Origin: Streptomyces uncialis
GTDB taxonomy: Bacteria > Actinomycetota > Actinomycetes > Streptomycetales > Streptomycetaceae
Direction of reading: 5' to 3'
Length of the DNA: 64,000 nucleotides
Assembly: GCF_001905345.1 (NCBI RefSeq)
Contig: NZ_LFBV01000002.1
Span: 310,001 to 374,000 of the forward strand
Part shown: piece after piece, positions 1 to 8,441 of the stretch
Layout of the letters: every line of letters starts with the position of its first letter
How positions within the stretch are numbered: position 1 is the first letter of the stretch
Translations under genes and position numbers: made by a program
Notes under the pieces: generated by a model
Told to the model about the DNA's origin: nothing
Seen by the model: the letters and a program-made list of their open reading frames with translations, nothing else
The model's database searches: none

Positions 1-255
1 CCCCTGCTGGAAGGAGCCGCAGACCTCGACAACCTCCACGTCCGGGCCGGCACGCTCGGTGACGCCAAAGCGTTGTACGACCACCCTGAGGAAGACAACT
101 GGAGCCCGTCCAACCTCTGGGCCCAGGACCGGACCTGGCTGCTCTGCACGGACCACGATCTATGGGCCACCAAAGTGGCGGGACCCGCCCCGCTCATCAA
201 CGCCTTCCTCGACGACGTGGAAATCGAGGCCCTGCGACTGCCCTGGGCACGGTGA
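1..255 (+). CDS. C-terminal part of an unknown protein (5' end outside the window)
   Basis: The reading frame is open from base 1 to a TGA at 253-255 and gives the last 84 residues of a protein. The product is acidic and tryptophan-rich (NLWAQDRTWLLCTDHDLWAT) and has no membrane segment. It looks like a small soluble actinomycete protein, possibly an immunity-type or regulatory protein, but I do not recognise the family. The start and any upstream domain are missing. The 60-aa internal methionine start at 73 is not the real start, because coding character continues upstream of it. Confidence 0.55.
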   Translation, partial: PLLEGAADLDNLHVRAGTLGDAKALYDHPEEDNWSPSNLWAQDRTWLLCTDHDLWATKVAGPAPLINAFLDDVEIEALRLPWAR

Positions 256-441
256 CATCAGCCCCGCACACCGTGGTTGAAGGTATGTCGTCGCCGGGTG
301 CGAGCGGGTGTTCTCGGCCATTGCGGGCAAGGAACCGGGCACTCCTCCCAGCACCTGGCGTGTCGCCGCGCGGAGAGTTCGACGATCGGCAACCGCGGCC
401 CCGTCCGGGCCCGCGGCAATGTCTTCCTGGGAGACCGCTCC

Positions 442-846
442 GTGTCCGAAGTCATCACGCCCGCTGACGATCCCGATCTCGCCCATCTGATCGACCTCAT
501 CGACATCCTCCCGCCACCGCGGGTGGCGAAGTTCTGGGGTGAGGGCGACAACAGCATCGCGTCCAAGTTGGGATACCGGCTGAACGAGATCCTCAGCGGC
601 CGGGGACGGGCAGACGACGTGGACTATCTGGCGGTGTATGTCCTGAAGTGCCTCGGGCACGGCAACGGGCACATCTCCCAGGAACAGATCACCGAGCACC
701 TGATCGGCGTCGGTGACCTGCCCGCAGCCGGGCACGCGTGGGTGGAGGACGCCACCCGCACCGCATGGACCCTCGTCACCCGCTACAGCCTCCCGCGCTG
801 GCGCGGCATCCGCTCGACCCCCGGCAGGGCATGGATCGGAGACTAA
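442..846 (+). CDS. Hypothetical soluble protein, 134 aa
   Basis: GTG start at 442, preceded at about 8 nt by GGGAG (429-433). The frame is open further upstream to 277, but that extension is arginine/cysteine-rich and not protein-like, so the internal GTG is preferred. The product is helical and charged, with the motif PPPRVAKFWGEGDNSIASKLG near residue 25 and a tryptophan/arginine-rich C-terminus. It has no signal peptide or membrane segment. The family is not recognised. It may form a transcription unit with the membrane protein 67 nt downstream. Confidence 0.55.
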   Translation: MSEVITPADDPDLAHLIDLIDILPPPRVAKFWGEGDNSIASKLGYRLNEILSGRGRADDVDYLAVYVLKCLGHGNGHISQEQITEHLIGVGDLPAAGHAWVEDATRTAWTLVTRYSLPRWRGIRSTPGRAWIGD

Positions 847-913
847 GGTCTCCCGCATACCGCCAGGGTCGGCCGACTGCCTCATACGGTGGGCCGTACA
901 AGGGAAGGACGAC

Positions 914-1318
914 ATGCACCGCAACAGCCTCATGCTGCGCATGCTGCGAAGGGCATGCGGCATCATCGTGGCGCTCGGCGCGGTATGCGCGGCGCTCCTG
1001 CTGCTGGCCGCCGACCCCGACGCGGTGCTGATCACCTACAGACGCGGTGAACTCACCCCGCTGATCACCTTCTTCGCGGCGGCATGCGCCGGCTGGCTCT
1101 GCCTGCGCCTGACCGGACCGCAGGAACGCCCACCGGTCCTACCGGTCATCGCCGTTGTGTCGGCAATGGCCCTCCTGATCGTGCTGTGGCGGACGACCGA
1201 CGGCACGGCCGACGAGCAGCACATCGTCACACCGTCCCCCAGCAGCGGACACTCCCAGCCCGACGGACGGGCCCCGGACACCGCGGTGCCCACAGCAGCG
1301 CCCACCGTCGGGCCGTGA
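914..1318 (+). CDS. Small membrane protein, 134 aa
   Basis: ATG at 914 with a strong AAGGGAAGGA ribosome site just upstream (about 899-908). There are probably three hydrophobic segments: residues about 13-33 (GIIVALGAVCAALLLL), 45-60 and 73-91 (VIAVVSAMALLIVL). They are followed by a Thr/Pro/Ser-rich tail of about 40 residues, likely extracytoplasmic. No catalytic motif is visible. The length and architecture fit the many small actinomycete membrane proteins of unknown role. The 201-aa version starting at 713 is rejected because its N-terminal part is a shadow of the preceding gene. Confidence 0.6.
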   Translation: MHRNSLMLRMLRRACGIIVALGAVCAALLLLAADPDAVLITYRRGELTPLITFFAAACAGWLCLRLTGPQERPPVLPVIAVVSAMALLIVLWRTTDGTADEQHIVTPSPSSGHSQPDGRAPDTAVPTAAPTVGP

Positions 1319-1538
1319 TCGCGCACGGACCCCGGAGCCCCGGACCGCGCCACCCGTGAACACGCCGCCGGTACGAGCCTGCGTGCGGCACATCGTATGG
1401 CGCCGCATCGGCGGTCACGACATCCCATCCGCACGACCCTCGACGGGTTCAGTGCCCGCGACGACTGCTCCGTCATGGAGTCGCCGTCAGCCTTGAGCTT
1501 CGGTGCGGGCCTGGTGTCGGACGGTCAGAGGGGTGAGG

Positions 1539-2165
1539 TCAGCAGGGGAGGGTGGACCTACCGGCGGCGCCGGTGGCACCGGTGGTGCCGTTCGCCGTGG
1601 CCGTGGCGGCCGTGCCGTTGCCGCCGGGCTTACCGGGACAGACCGGGCTGGCCGCGCCGCCGGCACCGCCTGTGCCGCCGGTGAAGACACCGCCTGCGGT
1701 GGAGGCGCCGCCGTTGCCCCCCGCCCCGCCGGGGATGCCGCTTCCGGCGTTGCCGACGCCGCCCACGCCGCCCTTGCCACCGGTGCCGCCGAGCGTGGCG
1801 GCGCCCCCTGCGCCCCCCTTCCCACCGTTGCCGTTGGCGCCGCCCGCGCCGCCGGCACCGCCCTGGCCGCCGATGCTCCCGCTGCCGTTGGCGTTGCCGC
1901 CATTGCCCCCGTTGCCTCCATTGCCGTTGGCGCCGGCAGCACCTCCGAGACCTCCGAGACCACCGATGCCGCCGCCGCTCCCGACCCCGCCCGTGCCGTT
2001 GCTGCCAGGAAATCCGAGGACGCCGAAGCCGCTACGGGCTTCGGAAGCGGCCGGGTCCGCGTGACCGGCGGTGGAGGCGACGGCAGGGGCCGCGGTGAGG
2101 CCGACGACAGCGATGGAGGCGACGAGGAGGGTCCGTGAAGCGGTGAGGGTGCGCGTGAAGCGCAT
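1539..2165 (-). CDS. Secreted glycine-repeat protein, PGRS-like, 208 aa
   Basis: Residues 1-31 form a Sec signal peptide: basic [11 protein letters not shown], a hydrophobic core, then an APAVA-type cleavage site. From about residue 46 to the end the chain is almost entirely GG-X repeats such as GGNGGNGG, GGAGGAGGAN and GGTGGKGG, with Ala/Asn/Lys as spacers. One cysteine pair lies near the C-terminus (VCPGKPGG and the final Cys). This pattern resembles the glycine-rich part of mycobacterial PE_PGRS proteins and fish-antifreeze-like polyglycine-II bundles, but no PE domain is present. A GAGAGG ribosome site precedes the ATG. It is likely an exported surface or matrix protein; function unknown. 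The low-complexity repeats give long shadow frames on the opposite strand. Confidence 0.7.
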   Translation of the reverse strand: MRFTRTLTASRTLLVASIAVVGLTAAPAVASTAGHADPAASEARSGFGVLGFPGSNGTGGVGSGGGIGGLGGLGGAAGANGNGGNGGNGGNANGSGSIGGQGGAGGAGGANGNGGKGGAGGAATLGGTGGKGGVGGVGNAGSGIPGGAGGNGGASTAGGVFTGGTGGAGGAASPVCPGKPGGNGTAATATANGTTGATGAAGRSTLPC

Positions 2166-2783
2166 GAGGTGCCTCTCGATGGATGCAGCCGGAGATACTC
2201 CCCAGCTGACTCGGTGTCAACGTAGCTCGCCCAGGAACGTGGCGCCGTCCACGCGGCCACTCGATGGCCTTAAATGGACTCTTTCACTATATTTTGGCTT
2301 TAAGTTCAAATTCTTCCGCTTCTTCAAGGGTCATGCCGAGGTGTACAGGGCCGGCTCTGCGGGGCGGGTCCAGGTAGAAGCAGCAGCTTGAGCAGCTGGC
2401 CGCGGGCGTGACTTGCCGATGGCCACGACGGCACGTCCGCCGACTGTTCGTGCGCATCGCTACCCGCCTTGGCGCCACCCGCACCCGCACCCGCACCGGA
2501 GTAGAGACTGCCCTTGAGCGTCACGGACCGAGTCCGGTTCATCCGGCATGCGGGGCAAGGTGGTTGGTGCGGTTCCGCTCCTGACCGGCCTGGGAGTCCT
2601 GGCCCAGACACCAGCCGCAAGGTAGCGGGTGATCACACGCTCGCCGCCGTGGCCACCTTCTCGTCGTGCTCGCGCAGCGTCCGCATGACGGTGGCGGGTG
2701 AGGGGTGCTGACCCTTCGAGGTGGACCGCCGGGCGGCCGGGCGTTTCACGAGCGACCACCTAGGAAACGGCCTCGGCGACTGG
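2166..2783. other. Gene-poor interval with an AT-rich patch
   Basis: No convincing gene. Positions about 2265-2330 are markedly AT-rich for this genome (ATATTTTGGCTTTAAG and neighbours). The patch could contain the promoter of the glycine-repeat gene or mark a junction of acquired DNA. Short frames on both strands in 2300-2760 give fragmentary protein-like stretches, for example RTLREHDEKVATAAS on the minus strand, but all are interrupted. A decayed gene is possible and cannot be identified. Confidence 0.4.
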
Positions 2784-3308
2784 TCAGGTGACCGCGGTTC
2801 GTGCCCGGTGCCTGCGTACGGCGTCGCGATTGGCGCAGCGGTGTGAGCAGTAGCGCTGCCGTCCGGTCCGCGAGGTGTCGGCGAAGGCCCTGCCGCACTC
2901 GATCACCTCGCAGCGCCGCAGCCGGTGCATGCCCCGGCCCGCCAGATGCAGTGCGGTACCGACCGCGAACAGTGTGAACAGCACGGAGCCGAGCGGCTGT
3001 TCCGCGTCTCGGTAGTGCAGATGCCAGCCGGTACCGGGGTGGGAGGTCAGTCGCGGGTAGGCGGCTGCCTCGGCCAGCATCCGGTTCAGCAGATCGGCGC
3101 GCTCCTGCTCTCCGGCCGCGTCGACGATCCGCTCCCAGGCGTTCAGTGCGGCCTGGGAGCGGCTGAGATCGTCCGCTGTCACCCGGCGTTCCAGCGTGAG
3201 CCCGGCGGCGCGGCAGCGGTCTGCCAGCTCAACTGCGCTCTCAGGCCGGCGGTTGGCCAGGTCTGCGGCCAGGTTCACCGCGTCCTCGCCGTAAGGGTTG
3301 AGCAGCAT
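2784..3308 (-). CDS. CGNR zinc-finger (ABATE-type) transcriptional regulator
   Basis: This 174-aa protein has the two-part layout of the CGNR/ABATE family. The N-terminal helical domain begins MLLNPYGEDAVNLAADLANR. The C-terminal zinc-binding part has CEVIECGRAF, then YCSHRCANRDAVRRHR, with four cysteines as CX4C...CX3C and the CGNR-like 'CANR'. These proteins are thought to be DNA-binding regulators of adjacent genes. The start at 3308 is chosen because family members begin at this point; the longer 3341 version would overlap the divergent exporter. It lies 26 nt from the start of the divergent MFS gene, which it probably controls. A second CGNR/MFS pair occurs at 54498-56685. Confidence 0.75.
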   Translation of the reverse strand: MLLNPYGEDAVNLAADLANRRPESAVELADRCRAAGLTLERRVTADDLSRSQAALNAWERIVDAAGEQERADLLNRMLAEAAAYPRLTSHPGTGWHLHYRDAEQPLGSVLFTLFAVGTALHLAGRGMHRLRRCEVIECGRAFADTSRTGRQRYCSHRCANRDAVRRHRARTAVT

Positions 3309-3334
3309 AAGACCATTACAGCAGTGTGGTCGGT

Positions 3335-4579
3335 ATGACACAACAAACCGGTGGACGCGCCGGATCCCGGGCCCGTGACCCGTGGCGCTATCGCTGGATC
3401 GTGCTGGGCATCGCCACCTTCACCCAGGCCGCGTCCGGCTTCTTCGTAGGCGGCATCGGAGCGCTCGGCGTCCACCTTCAGAGCGCCCTGGACCTGAGCA
3501 CGGCGCAGCTGGGTCTGCTGGTCTCGGCGGCCCAGCTCGTGCCGTTGGCCGGGCTGCTGGTGGCCGGCGAGCTGCTGGACCGCTACAGCGAGCGCTGGGT
3601 GGTCGGGATCGGGGCGGGCGTGGTCGGGCTGGCTCTGGGTGCGGGGAGCCTGGCGCCGGGATACACAACCCTGCTGGTCGCCCTGTTGGTGGTCGGCATG
3701 GGATACAGCACCGTCCAGCCGGGTGGGAGCAAGTCGGTGGCGTCCTGGTTCGACGCGTCACAGCGCGGCTTCGCCATGGGTATCCGACAGGCCGGGCTCC
3801 CGCTGGGGGCGGCGCTCGCCTCGGCCGTACTCCCGCTCGTCGCCGAGGAGTTCGGCTGGCGGGCGACGCTGCTGACCGGCGGCTTCGTCGCGCTGCTCGG
3901 AGCCGGCCTCTTCATGGGCTGCTACCGTCGGCCACCCACACCGCCCGCCCCGGAGGGCAAGGAACCGTCGGACCCGCTCACGGCACAGCTCCGCGCCCGG
4001 CTACGAATGCTCCGGGAACCGTCCACAGTGAAGATCATGCTGTCGGGAACCAGCCTGATCTCGGTGCAGTACGGCGTGGGCATCCTGGCGGTGCTCCACC
4101 TCCACCAGGCGTCATCGGTCGGCGCCGCGAAGGCGGCCCTGGTCTTGGTGGCCTCCCAGGGTGCGGGCGTTGCGGGCCGGATATGCCTGGCGGCATGGAG
4201 CGACCGGAGCAGGTCCGGGCGCTATGCCATCGTGCTGGTCTGCATGGTCGCTGTGATCGCCGGGCTGGTTGTGCTGATGACACCGGCCGGGAGGGCACCG
4301 GTCGTCGCTTCCGGCGTCTTCGTCTGGCTCGGCTTCTTCGGCTTCGGCTGGTACGGCCCGTGGGTCGCCTACGTCACCGAAGCGGCTCCACCGGGCAGGA
4401 CCGGCTCTGCCCTGGGTCTGGCCATGTCCGTCAACCAGATCGCCATCGTCACGGTGCCGCCCGTGCTGGGCCTGCTGGTCGACCGCACCAGCAGCTTCAC
4501 CCCGGCCTGGGCACTGCTGATTCTGCTGACCGTCATCGCCCTGGCGGTCACAGCCGCCACGGAACGCCGCCCCCGCTAA
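3335..4579 (+). CDS. MFS transporter, 12 transmembrane segments
   Basis: About 414 aa, starting at the ATG at 3335 rather than the GTG at 3326. It has a typical 12-TM major-facilitator pattern: TM1 near residue 20 (WIVLGIATFTQAASGFFVGG), a loop A motif in the first half (GELLDRYSERWVVGIG) and a cytoplasmic loop at about 200-235. The GY..VQPGGSKSVASWFD region and the short loops are like the NarK/CynX-type branch, but the substrate is unknown. No Shine-Dalgarno sequence is seen and the 5' gap to the divergent CGNR gene is only 26 nt, so the message may be leaderless. The pair is likely a regulator plus export pump. Confidence 0.8.
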   Translation: MTQQTGGRAGSRARDPWRYRWIVLGIATFTQAASGFFVGGIGALGVHLQSALDLSTAQLGLLVSAAQLVPLAGLLVAGELLDRYSERWVVGIGAGVVGLALGAGSLAPGYTTLLVALLVVGMGYSTVQPGGSKSVASWFDASQRGFAMGIRQAGLPLGAALASAVLPLVAEEFGWRATLLTGGFVALLGAGLFMGCYRRPPTPPAPEGKEPSDPLTAQLRARLRMLREPSTVKIMLSGTSLISVQYGVGILAVLHLHQASSVGAAKAALVLVASQGAGVAGRICLAAWSDRSRSGRYAIVLVCMVAVIAGLVVLMTPAGRAPVVASGVFVWLGFFGFGWYGPWVAYVTEAAPPGRTGSALGLAMSVNQIAIVTVPPVLGLLVDRTSSFTPAWALLILLTVIALAVTAATERRPR

Positions 4580-4725
4580 CGTCCCGGATCACACGCTGTC
4601 AAAACTTCTGACACGGTCTTCGAGCCGGGAGGACTGGCTGACGCCGCCATCCGCCACGAGGCGTCTGCCTGAGGGTGATCCCTCCCCCGCCCTCCCGCAT
4701 CCGGCGGACCGGCTCGCAGGCTGTC

Positions 4726-4761
4726 GGCTGGGGCGGGGCTTGTTGAAGCTCCGCCCCAGCC
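4726..4761. terminator. Bidirectional hairpin terminator between convergent genes
   Basis: 16-nt arms (GGCTGGGGCGGGGCTT and its near-perfect complement, one G.A mismatch) flank a GTTG loop. It sits between the convergent MFS and amidohydrolase genes and can serve both. There is no U-tract, as usual in streptomycetes. Confidence 0.75.
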
Positions 4762-4831
4762 AGGGTCATCTGCCGTCAGGGATCCGGCCTCCGCGCACGA
4801 CGTGCGTCCCGGTGCGGCAGAGCGCCGTCTC

Positions 4832-7800
4832 TCACCACCCGACCTGAGGGAGCGCCGAGGGGCCTTCGCAGCAGCCGTCCCGGAGCATCTGGTCCGAGAC
4901 GGTGGCCCAGCCTCCGTGCGGCGCCGAGTGCGCGGCGGAGTGGGAGAACGCCCCTTCCAGCACGGCCCGTTCGTACAGCCGACCGCCACGGACGGCGCCT
5001 CTGATCCGGATCAGCGCGTCGAAGTCCTCGAACGGGTTGCCGTCGACGATGGTCAGGTCGGCCAGTTTGCCCGGTTCCACCGTACCGAGGTGGTCGGCGA
5101 CCCCGAAGACGCGCGCGGGGGCCCGGGTCGCGGTGGTCAGGACCTCGGCGGGGGACATGCCGTATCGGTGCAGCGCCCGCATGGCCATGTGCAGATGAAG
5201 TCCGACAGGGGTCAGGGGGGCGTCGGTTCCCAGCAGCAGCCGGCCGCCTCCGTGCACGACCCGGCGGTAGACGCCGACCTCCCGCCGCAGGGACGTCAGT
5301 TCGTCCGAGGTCGGTTGCCTGGCCGCCATGCCTTCGACGGCCGTGACGTCCCACGACGGCATCATCGCCTTGACCCGGGCATCGTCGGCCACCTCGGGAT
5401 GCAGCCCGATCAGCAGCGTCGCGGCGAAGGGCGTGGCGATCATATGGAAGTCGCCCCTGGTGTAGAGCTCCAGGGTGTCCTGGTGGGTATGTCCCTCGGG
5501 GGTCGCGCCGTGCCCGTACTCGGCGCGTTCGGTGGCCTTCAGGTGCGTGGTCAGGTCCTGTCCGGCCAAGAGGCCCTGGGAGCACAGGTGTCCACCGCTG
5601 AGCACCCCGAGGCGTTCGTGGGCGTGACGTGCGGCCTCCTCCATCCGCGCGTAGGGGGCCCGCACATAGGTCTTGACGAAGTCCCAGTCCAGGGCGGCGG
5701 CCCGGGACAGTGAGCGGGCGAATCCCTCACGCGTGCGGTGGGCACGCCCCATGCTGTAGGCGACGCGGGAGCCGTCGAGCAACTCACCGGTCGCCAGCAA
5801 CCGGGGCGCCGCCAGCCGGCCCGCCGCGATGTCGTCCCGCAACCGTGTCTGCTCGTACGCGAACCCGCCCAGGGACACCGTGGTGGTGATGCCGTACGCG
5901 AGCTGGAGTGCTCCCTGCCGGGCACCGTACGTGTACTGCCACGGGTGCGTGTGCGCGTCCCACAGGCCGGGCAGCACCGTACGGTCCGACGCGTCGATGT
6001 GACGGACGGCGGGTCGGCCGGGCCGGTGCGGTTCGACGGCCGTCACGCGGCCCCCGCTGATGAGGATGTCGACGTCCGCGCGCGGTGCGGAACCGGTGCC
6101 GTCCCAGAGCAGGCCGGTGTGCACCACGGTGTCGACGGGCGTCGGACGCCGGTACGTCAGGGTGACCGGCACGGTTCGCGGAGCGCCCGAGGGCGAGCCG
6201 GAGGCGTCGATGGTGAGCAGCCGCAGTCGGCCGTTGGACTGGTAGAGCAGGGTTCGCGAGTCCCCTGACCACGACGGGTGGTCGGCCGGTTCATCGGACA
6301 GGGCGCGGGCGGGGCCGTTGGGCGCGCCGTCCGCGCCGACGGGCAGCAGCCACAGCGCGGATTCGCTGACGCAGGCCAGCCAGTGTCCGTCGGGCGACCA
6401 CACCGGTCCCGAGGCGTACCGGTCGGACAGCGAGACATGCGGGGCCAGTCCGTGCAGTCGCGAGGCGCCGCTGTCCGTGTCCACGACGCGGATGAGGTTG
6501 TGGCCCTCGCGGAAGCGGTTGTTGAGCCGGTTGCGGTCGCACAGGGCGAGGTACCGTCCGCCGGGTGACCAGCTGGGACGGCTGGGCAGCCCGCCGCCTC
6601 CGAGAGATGCCGCCAGGACCCTCTCCTCTCCGGTGGCGAGGTCCTTCACCAAGAGGTTCCCCGCCAGGTCCAGACAGGCCAGGCGGGCACCGTCGGGCGA
6701 GAGCGTCCCGTGGACCCGGCCGCCGGGAGCGAGAACCGTCTCGCGGCCGTCGGCCTGTTCACGGCGGCGTACGGCGTTGAGCCCGTCCCGGTCGTCCGTG
6801 AAGATCAGCGCGCGGCCGTCCGGGGACCACACCGGCCCTTGCACATAGGTGGTGGGGGAACTCCGCGACACCTTGCGCGGAGTGCCGCCGCGCGCACCCA
6901 CCACCCACAGCGAGTTGAGCGCGGCGAAGGCGATGCTCCCGCCGTCCGGTGAGAGATGAGGAAGATGGACACCGCGGACCGGGCGGGACCGCTCGGCCTC
7001 CAGCATGTACTTCTTGACCGTGTACGCGGGCCTTCGCACTTCGAGGGTGGCGTCGAGCGGGATCTCCTCCCCGGCATGGTCCCGGTGCGGCCGGATCATC
7101 CGGAACCGGCCCCCGACGGTGAGCAGCAGCCGCTCGTCGTCGATCCACCGCGGCGGCGCGGCCGCGATCTCGTCGTCGAGCTCCACCGCACGGCCGTCCG
7201 CGAACAACGCGATCGCTTCTGTCCTGGAGGGCCTGGGGGTGCTACGGAGCCAGGCGATGCGGCCCGCGGGGGAGACAGCGGGTGCGAGCAGGTTGCCGGT
7301 GGTGGCCGTGTGCTCGACGGTCACCGGTCCGCCGGTGGCCGGGACGGACGCGATCGTGCGGGCGGTGAGGCCGGAAGCGGCGACTTCGGCGCGTACGAAC
7401 AGTACGCGGGTGCCGTCGTGGGACCACACCGGGTCGAAGTCCTCCCACGCTCCGTCCGGGCGGGGGCCCGGCTGGTCGCGCGCTCCTGTGAGCCGACGCG
7501 GTTCGCCGCCCGCCGCGGACACGGCCCAGATACGGTACGGGCTGCCCTCGACCGGATCGCCACCGCGCTCGGAGCAGAAGGCGATGGTGCGGCCGTCCGG
7601 GGACCAGGCGGGTGCCCGGTCGTCGAAGGGTCCGTCGGTGAGGCGGCGCAGGCCGGAGCCGTCCGCGTCCATCACCCAGATACCGAAGGACCCCCCGCGG
7701 TAGGCGCTCATGACGACCTTGCGGCCGTCCGGCGAGAGGGCCGGGCGGCTGGGTTCGAGGTCCGGTGGCGTGAGCGGGGTGGCGGCCGTTCCGTCCCGGG

Positions 7801-8035
7801 GGACGGACCAGAGGATGTTCTGCACCTCCGCGACGACGCGCTCCCCGCCGTGCGCGGCGGTGGCCATGCCGTTGGTGACGGAGGTGAACCGCAGCCGCAC
7901 CGGTACTGCGTCACCCGCGACGACCGGTGTGGCGGCGGATTCGAGCGCCCGCGCGGGCGCTGTGGTGACCAGTGAGCCTGCCGCGGCTGTGCCGGAGGCC
8001 GCCTTCAAGAAACGTCTGCGGGTCACATGCCACAC
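4832..8035 (-). CDS. Tat-exported beta-propeller/amidohydrolase fusion, 1067 aa
   Basis: The N-terminus carries a twin-arginine signal (TRRRFLKAASG, then a hydrophobic stretch and APARA). Residues about 45-640 hold repeated TolB/PD40 blades, each with a WSPDGR-type motif (APAWSPDGRTIAF, GPVWSPDGRALIF, PSWSPGGRYLAL, GPVWSPDGHWLA). Residues about 650-1040 form an amidohydrolase domain with the metal-binding DAHTHPW, downstream histidines (GGHLCSQG, EYGHGATPEG) and the late LLLGTDAPLTP aspartate. It ends with the usual GKLADLTIVDGNPFEDFDAL. Such fusions are exported hydrolases of unknown substrate, peptide or imide bonds being plausible. The start is a GTG at 8035; a second GTG at 8026 (VTRRRF) is also possible because GAGGA spacing does not settle it. 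The gene is not in an obvious operon. Confidence 0.85.
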   Translation of the reverse strand: MWHVTRRRFLKAASGTAAAGSLVTTAPARALESAATPVVAGDAVPVRLRFTSVTNGMATAAHGGERVVAEVQNILWSVPRDGTAATPLTPPDLEPSRPALSPDGRKVVMSAYRGGSFGIWVMDADGSGLRRLTDGPFDDRAPAWSPDGRTIAFCSERGGDPVEGSPYRIWAVSAAGGEPRRLTGARDQPGPRPDGAWEDFDPVWSHDGTRVLFVRAEVAASGLTARTIASVPATGGPVTVEHTATTGNLLAPAVSPAGRIAWLRSTPRPSRTEAIALFADGRAVELDDEIAAAPPRWIDDERLLLTVGGRFRMIRPHRDHAGEEIPLDATLEVRRPAYTVKKYMLEAERSRPVRGVHLPHLSPDGGSIAFAALNSLWVVGARGGTPRKVSRSSPTTYVQGPVWSPDGRALIFTDDRDGLNAVRRREQADGRETVLAPGGRVHGTLSPDGARLACLDLAGNLLVKDLATGEERVLAASLGGGGLPSRPSWSPGGRYLALCDRNRLNNRFREGHNLIRVVDTDSGASRLHGLAPHVSLSDRYASGPVWSPDGHWLACVSESALWLLPVGADGAPNGPARALSDEPADHPSWSGDSRTLLYQSNGRLRLLTIDASGSPSGAPRTVPVTLTYRRPTPVDTVVHTGLLWDGTGSAPRADVDILISGGRVTAVEPHRPGRPAVRHIDASDRTVLPGLWDAHTHPWQYTYGARQGALQLAYGITTTVSLGGFAYEQTRLRDDIAAGRLAAPRLLATGELLDGSRVAYSMGRAHRTREGFARSLSRAAALDWDFVKTYVRAPYARMEEAARHAHERLGVLSGGHLCSQGLLAGQDLTTHLKATERAEYGHGATPEGHTHQDTLELYTRGDFHMIATPFAATLLIGLHPEVADDARVKAMMPSWDVTAVEGMAARQPTSDELTSLRREVGVYRRVVHGGGRLLLGTDAPLTPVGLHLHMAMRALHRYGMSPAEVLTTATRAPARVFGVADHLGTVEPGKLADLTIVDGNPFEDFDALIRIRGAVRGGRLYERAVLEGAFSHSAAHSAPHGGWATVSDQMLRDGCCEGPSALPQVGW

Positions 8036-8369
8036 GGTTCCTCAGCTCTCCTCGGAGTGAACGGCCCTGACCGGGCCGTGGGTAGCCCCTTGGAGGTGGC
8101 TACCACTCGTCCTGGGAGGAAAACGAGCGGGAGGGGGGTTCGGTGCCATCTTGGCCGAAGACGACTCCTCACCGCTGAGGGCGAGGGTGGGGGCCGAGGT
8201 GCCGACCGGCGGCAGGGGTGTGCGGGCGGATACCGGGTAGCCGCGCACCAGACACCGGTGTTCCCGCCTCCAGGAAGGATCGATCCCATGACGGGCCACG
8301 CACGACCCGGTTCCGGCCCGGCCGCGGGTACGGATCCGTTCCGAGGGCGGCCGGAACCGGCGGGCCGTC
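8036..8369. other. Intergenic region upstream of the DUF3618 gene
   Basis: No intact gene. It holds the divergent promoter space between the amidohydrolase and the DUF3618/DUF4235 pair. A possible ribosome site (CAGGAAGGATCGATCCC) leads into an ATG at 8288. That frame runs into the DUF3618 frame, but its first 50 residues (Arg/Gly/Pro-rich) do not look like protein. Confidence 0.45.
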
Positions 8370-8441
8370 GCAGATCCCGAGCGGACCGTCGAGAGCGTCA
8401 GGGCCGAGGCGGCCCAGATCAAGGAGAAGGCATACCGATGA
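8370..8441 (+). pseudogene. C-terminal remnant of a phage-holin-like (DUF1469) membrane protein
   Basis: In the frame ending at the TGA at 8439-8441, the last 23 codons read ADPERTVESVR followed by AEAAQIKEKAYR. This resembles the C-terminal tail of the holin-family proteins that normally precede DUF3618 and DUF4235 genes in streptomycetes. The frame is closed by a TGA at 8289, and none of the transmembrane part is present. The stop codon overlaps the ATG of the DUF3618 gene (ATGA), the coupling expected of the intact operon. The gene therefore appears to have lost all but its tail. Identification is by motif memory, not a search. Confidence 0.5.

Noticed and set aside
2287-2759. Short minus-strand frames with protein-like ends
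   Set aside because: Frames break repeatedly. A degraded gene is possible, but nothing identifies it.
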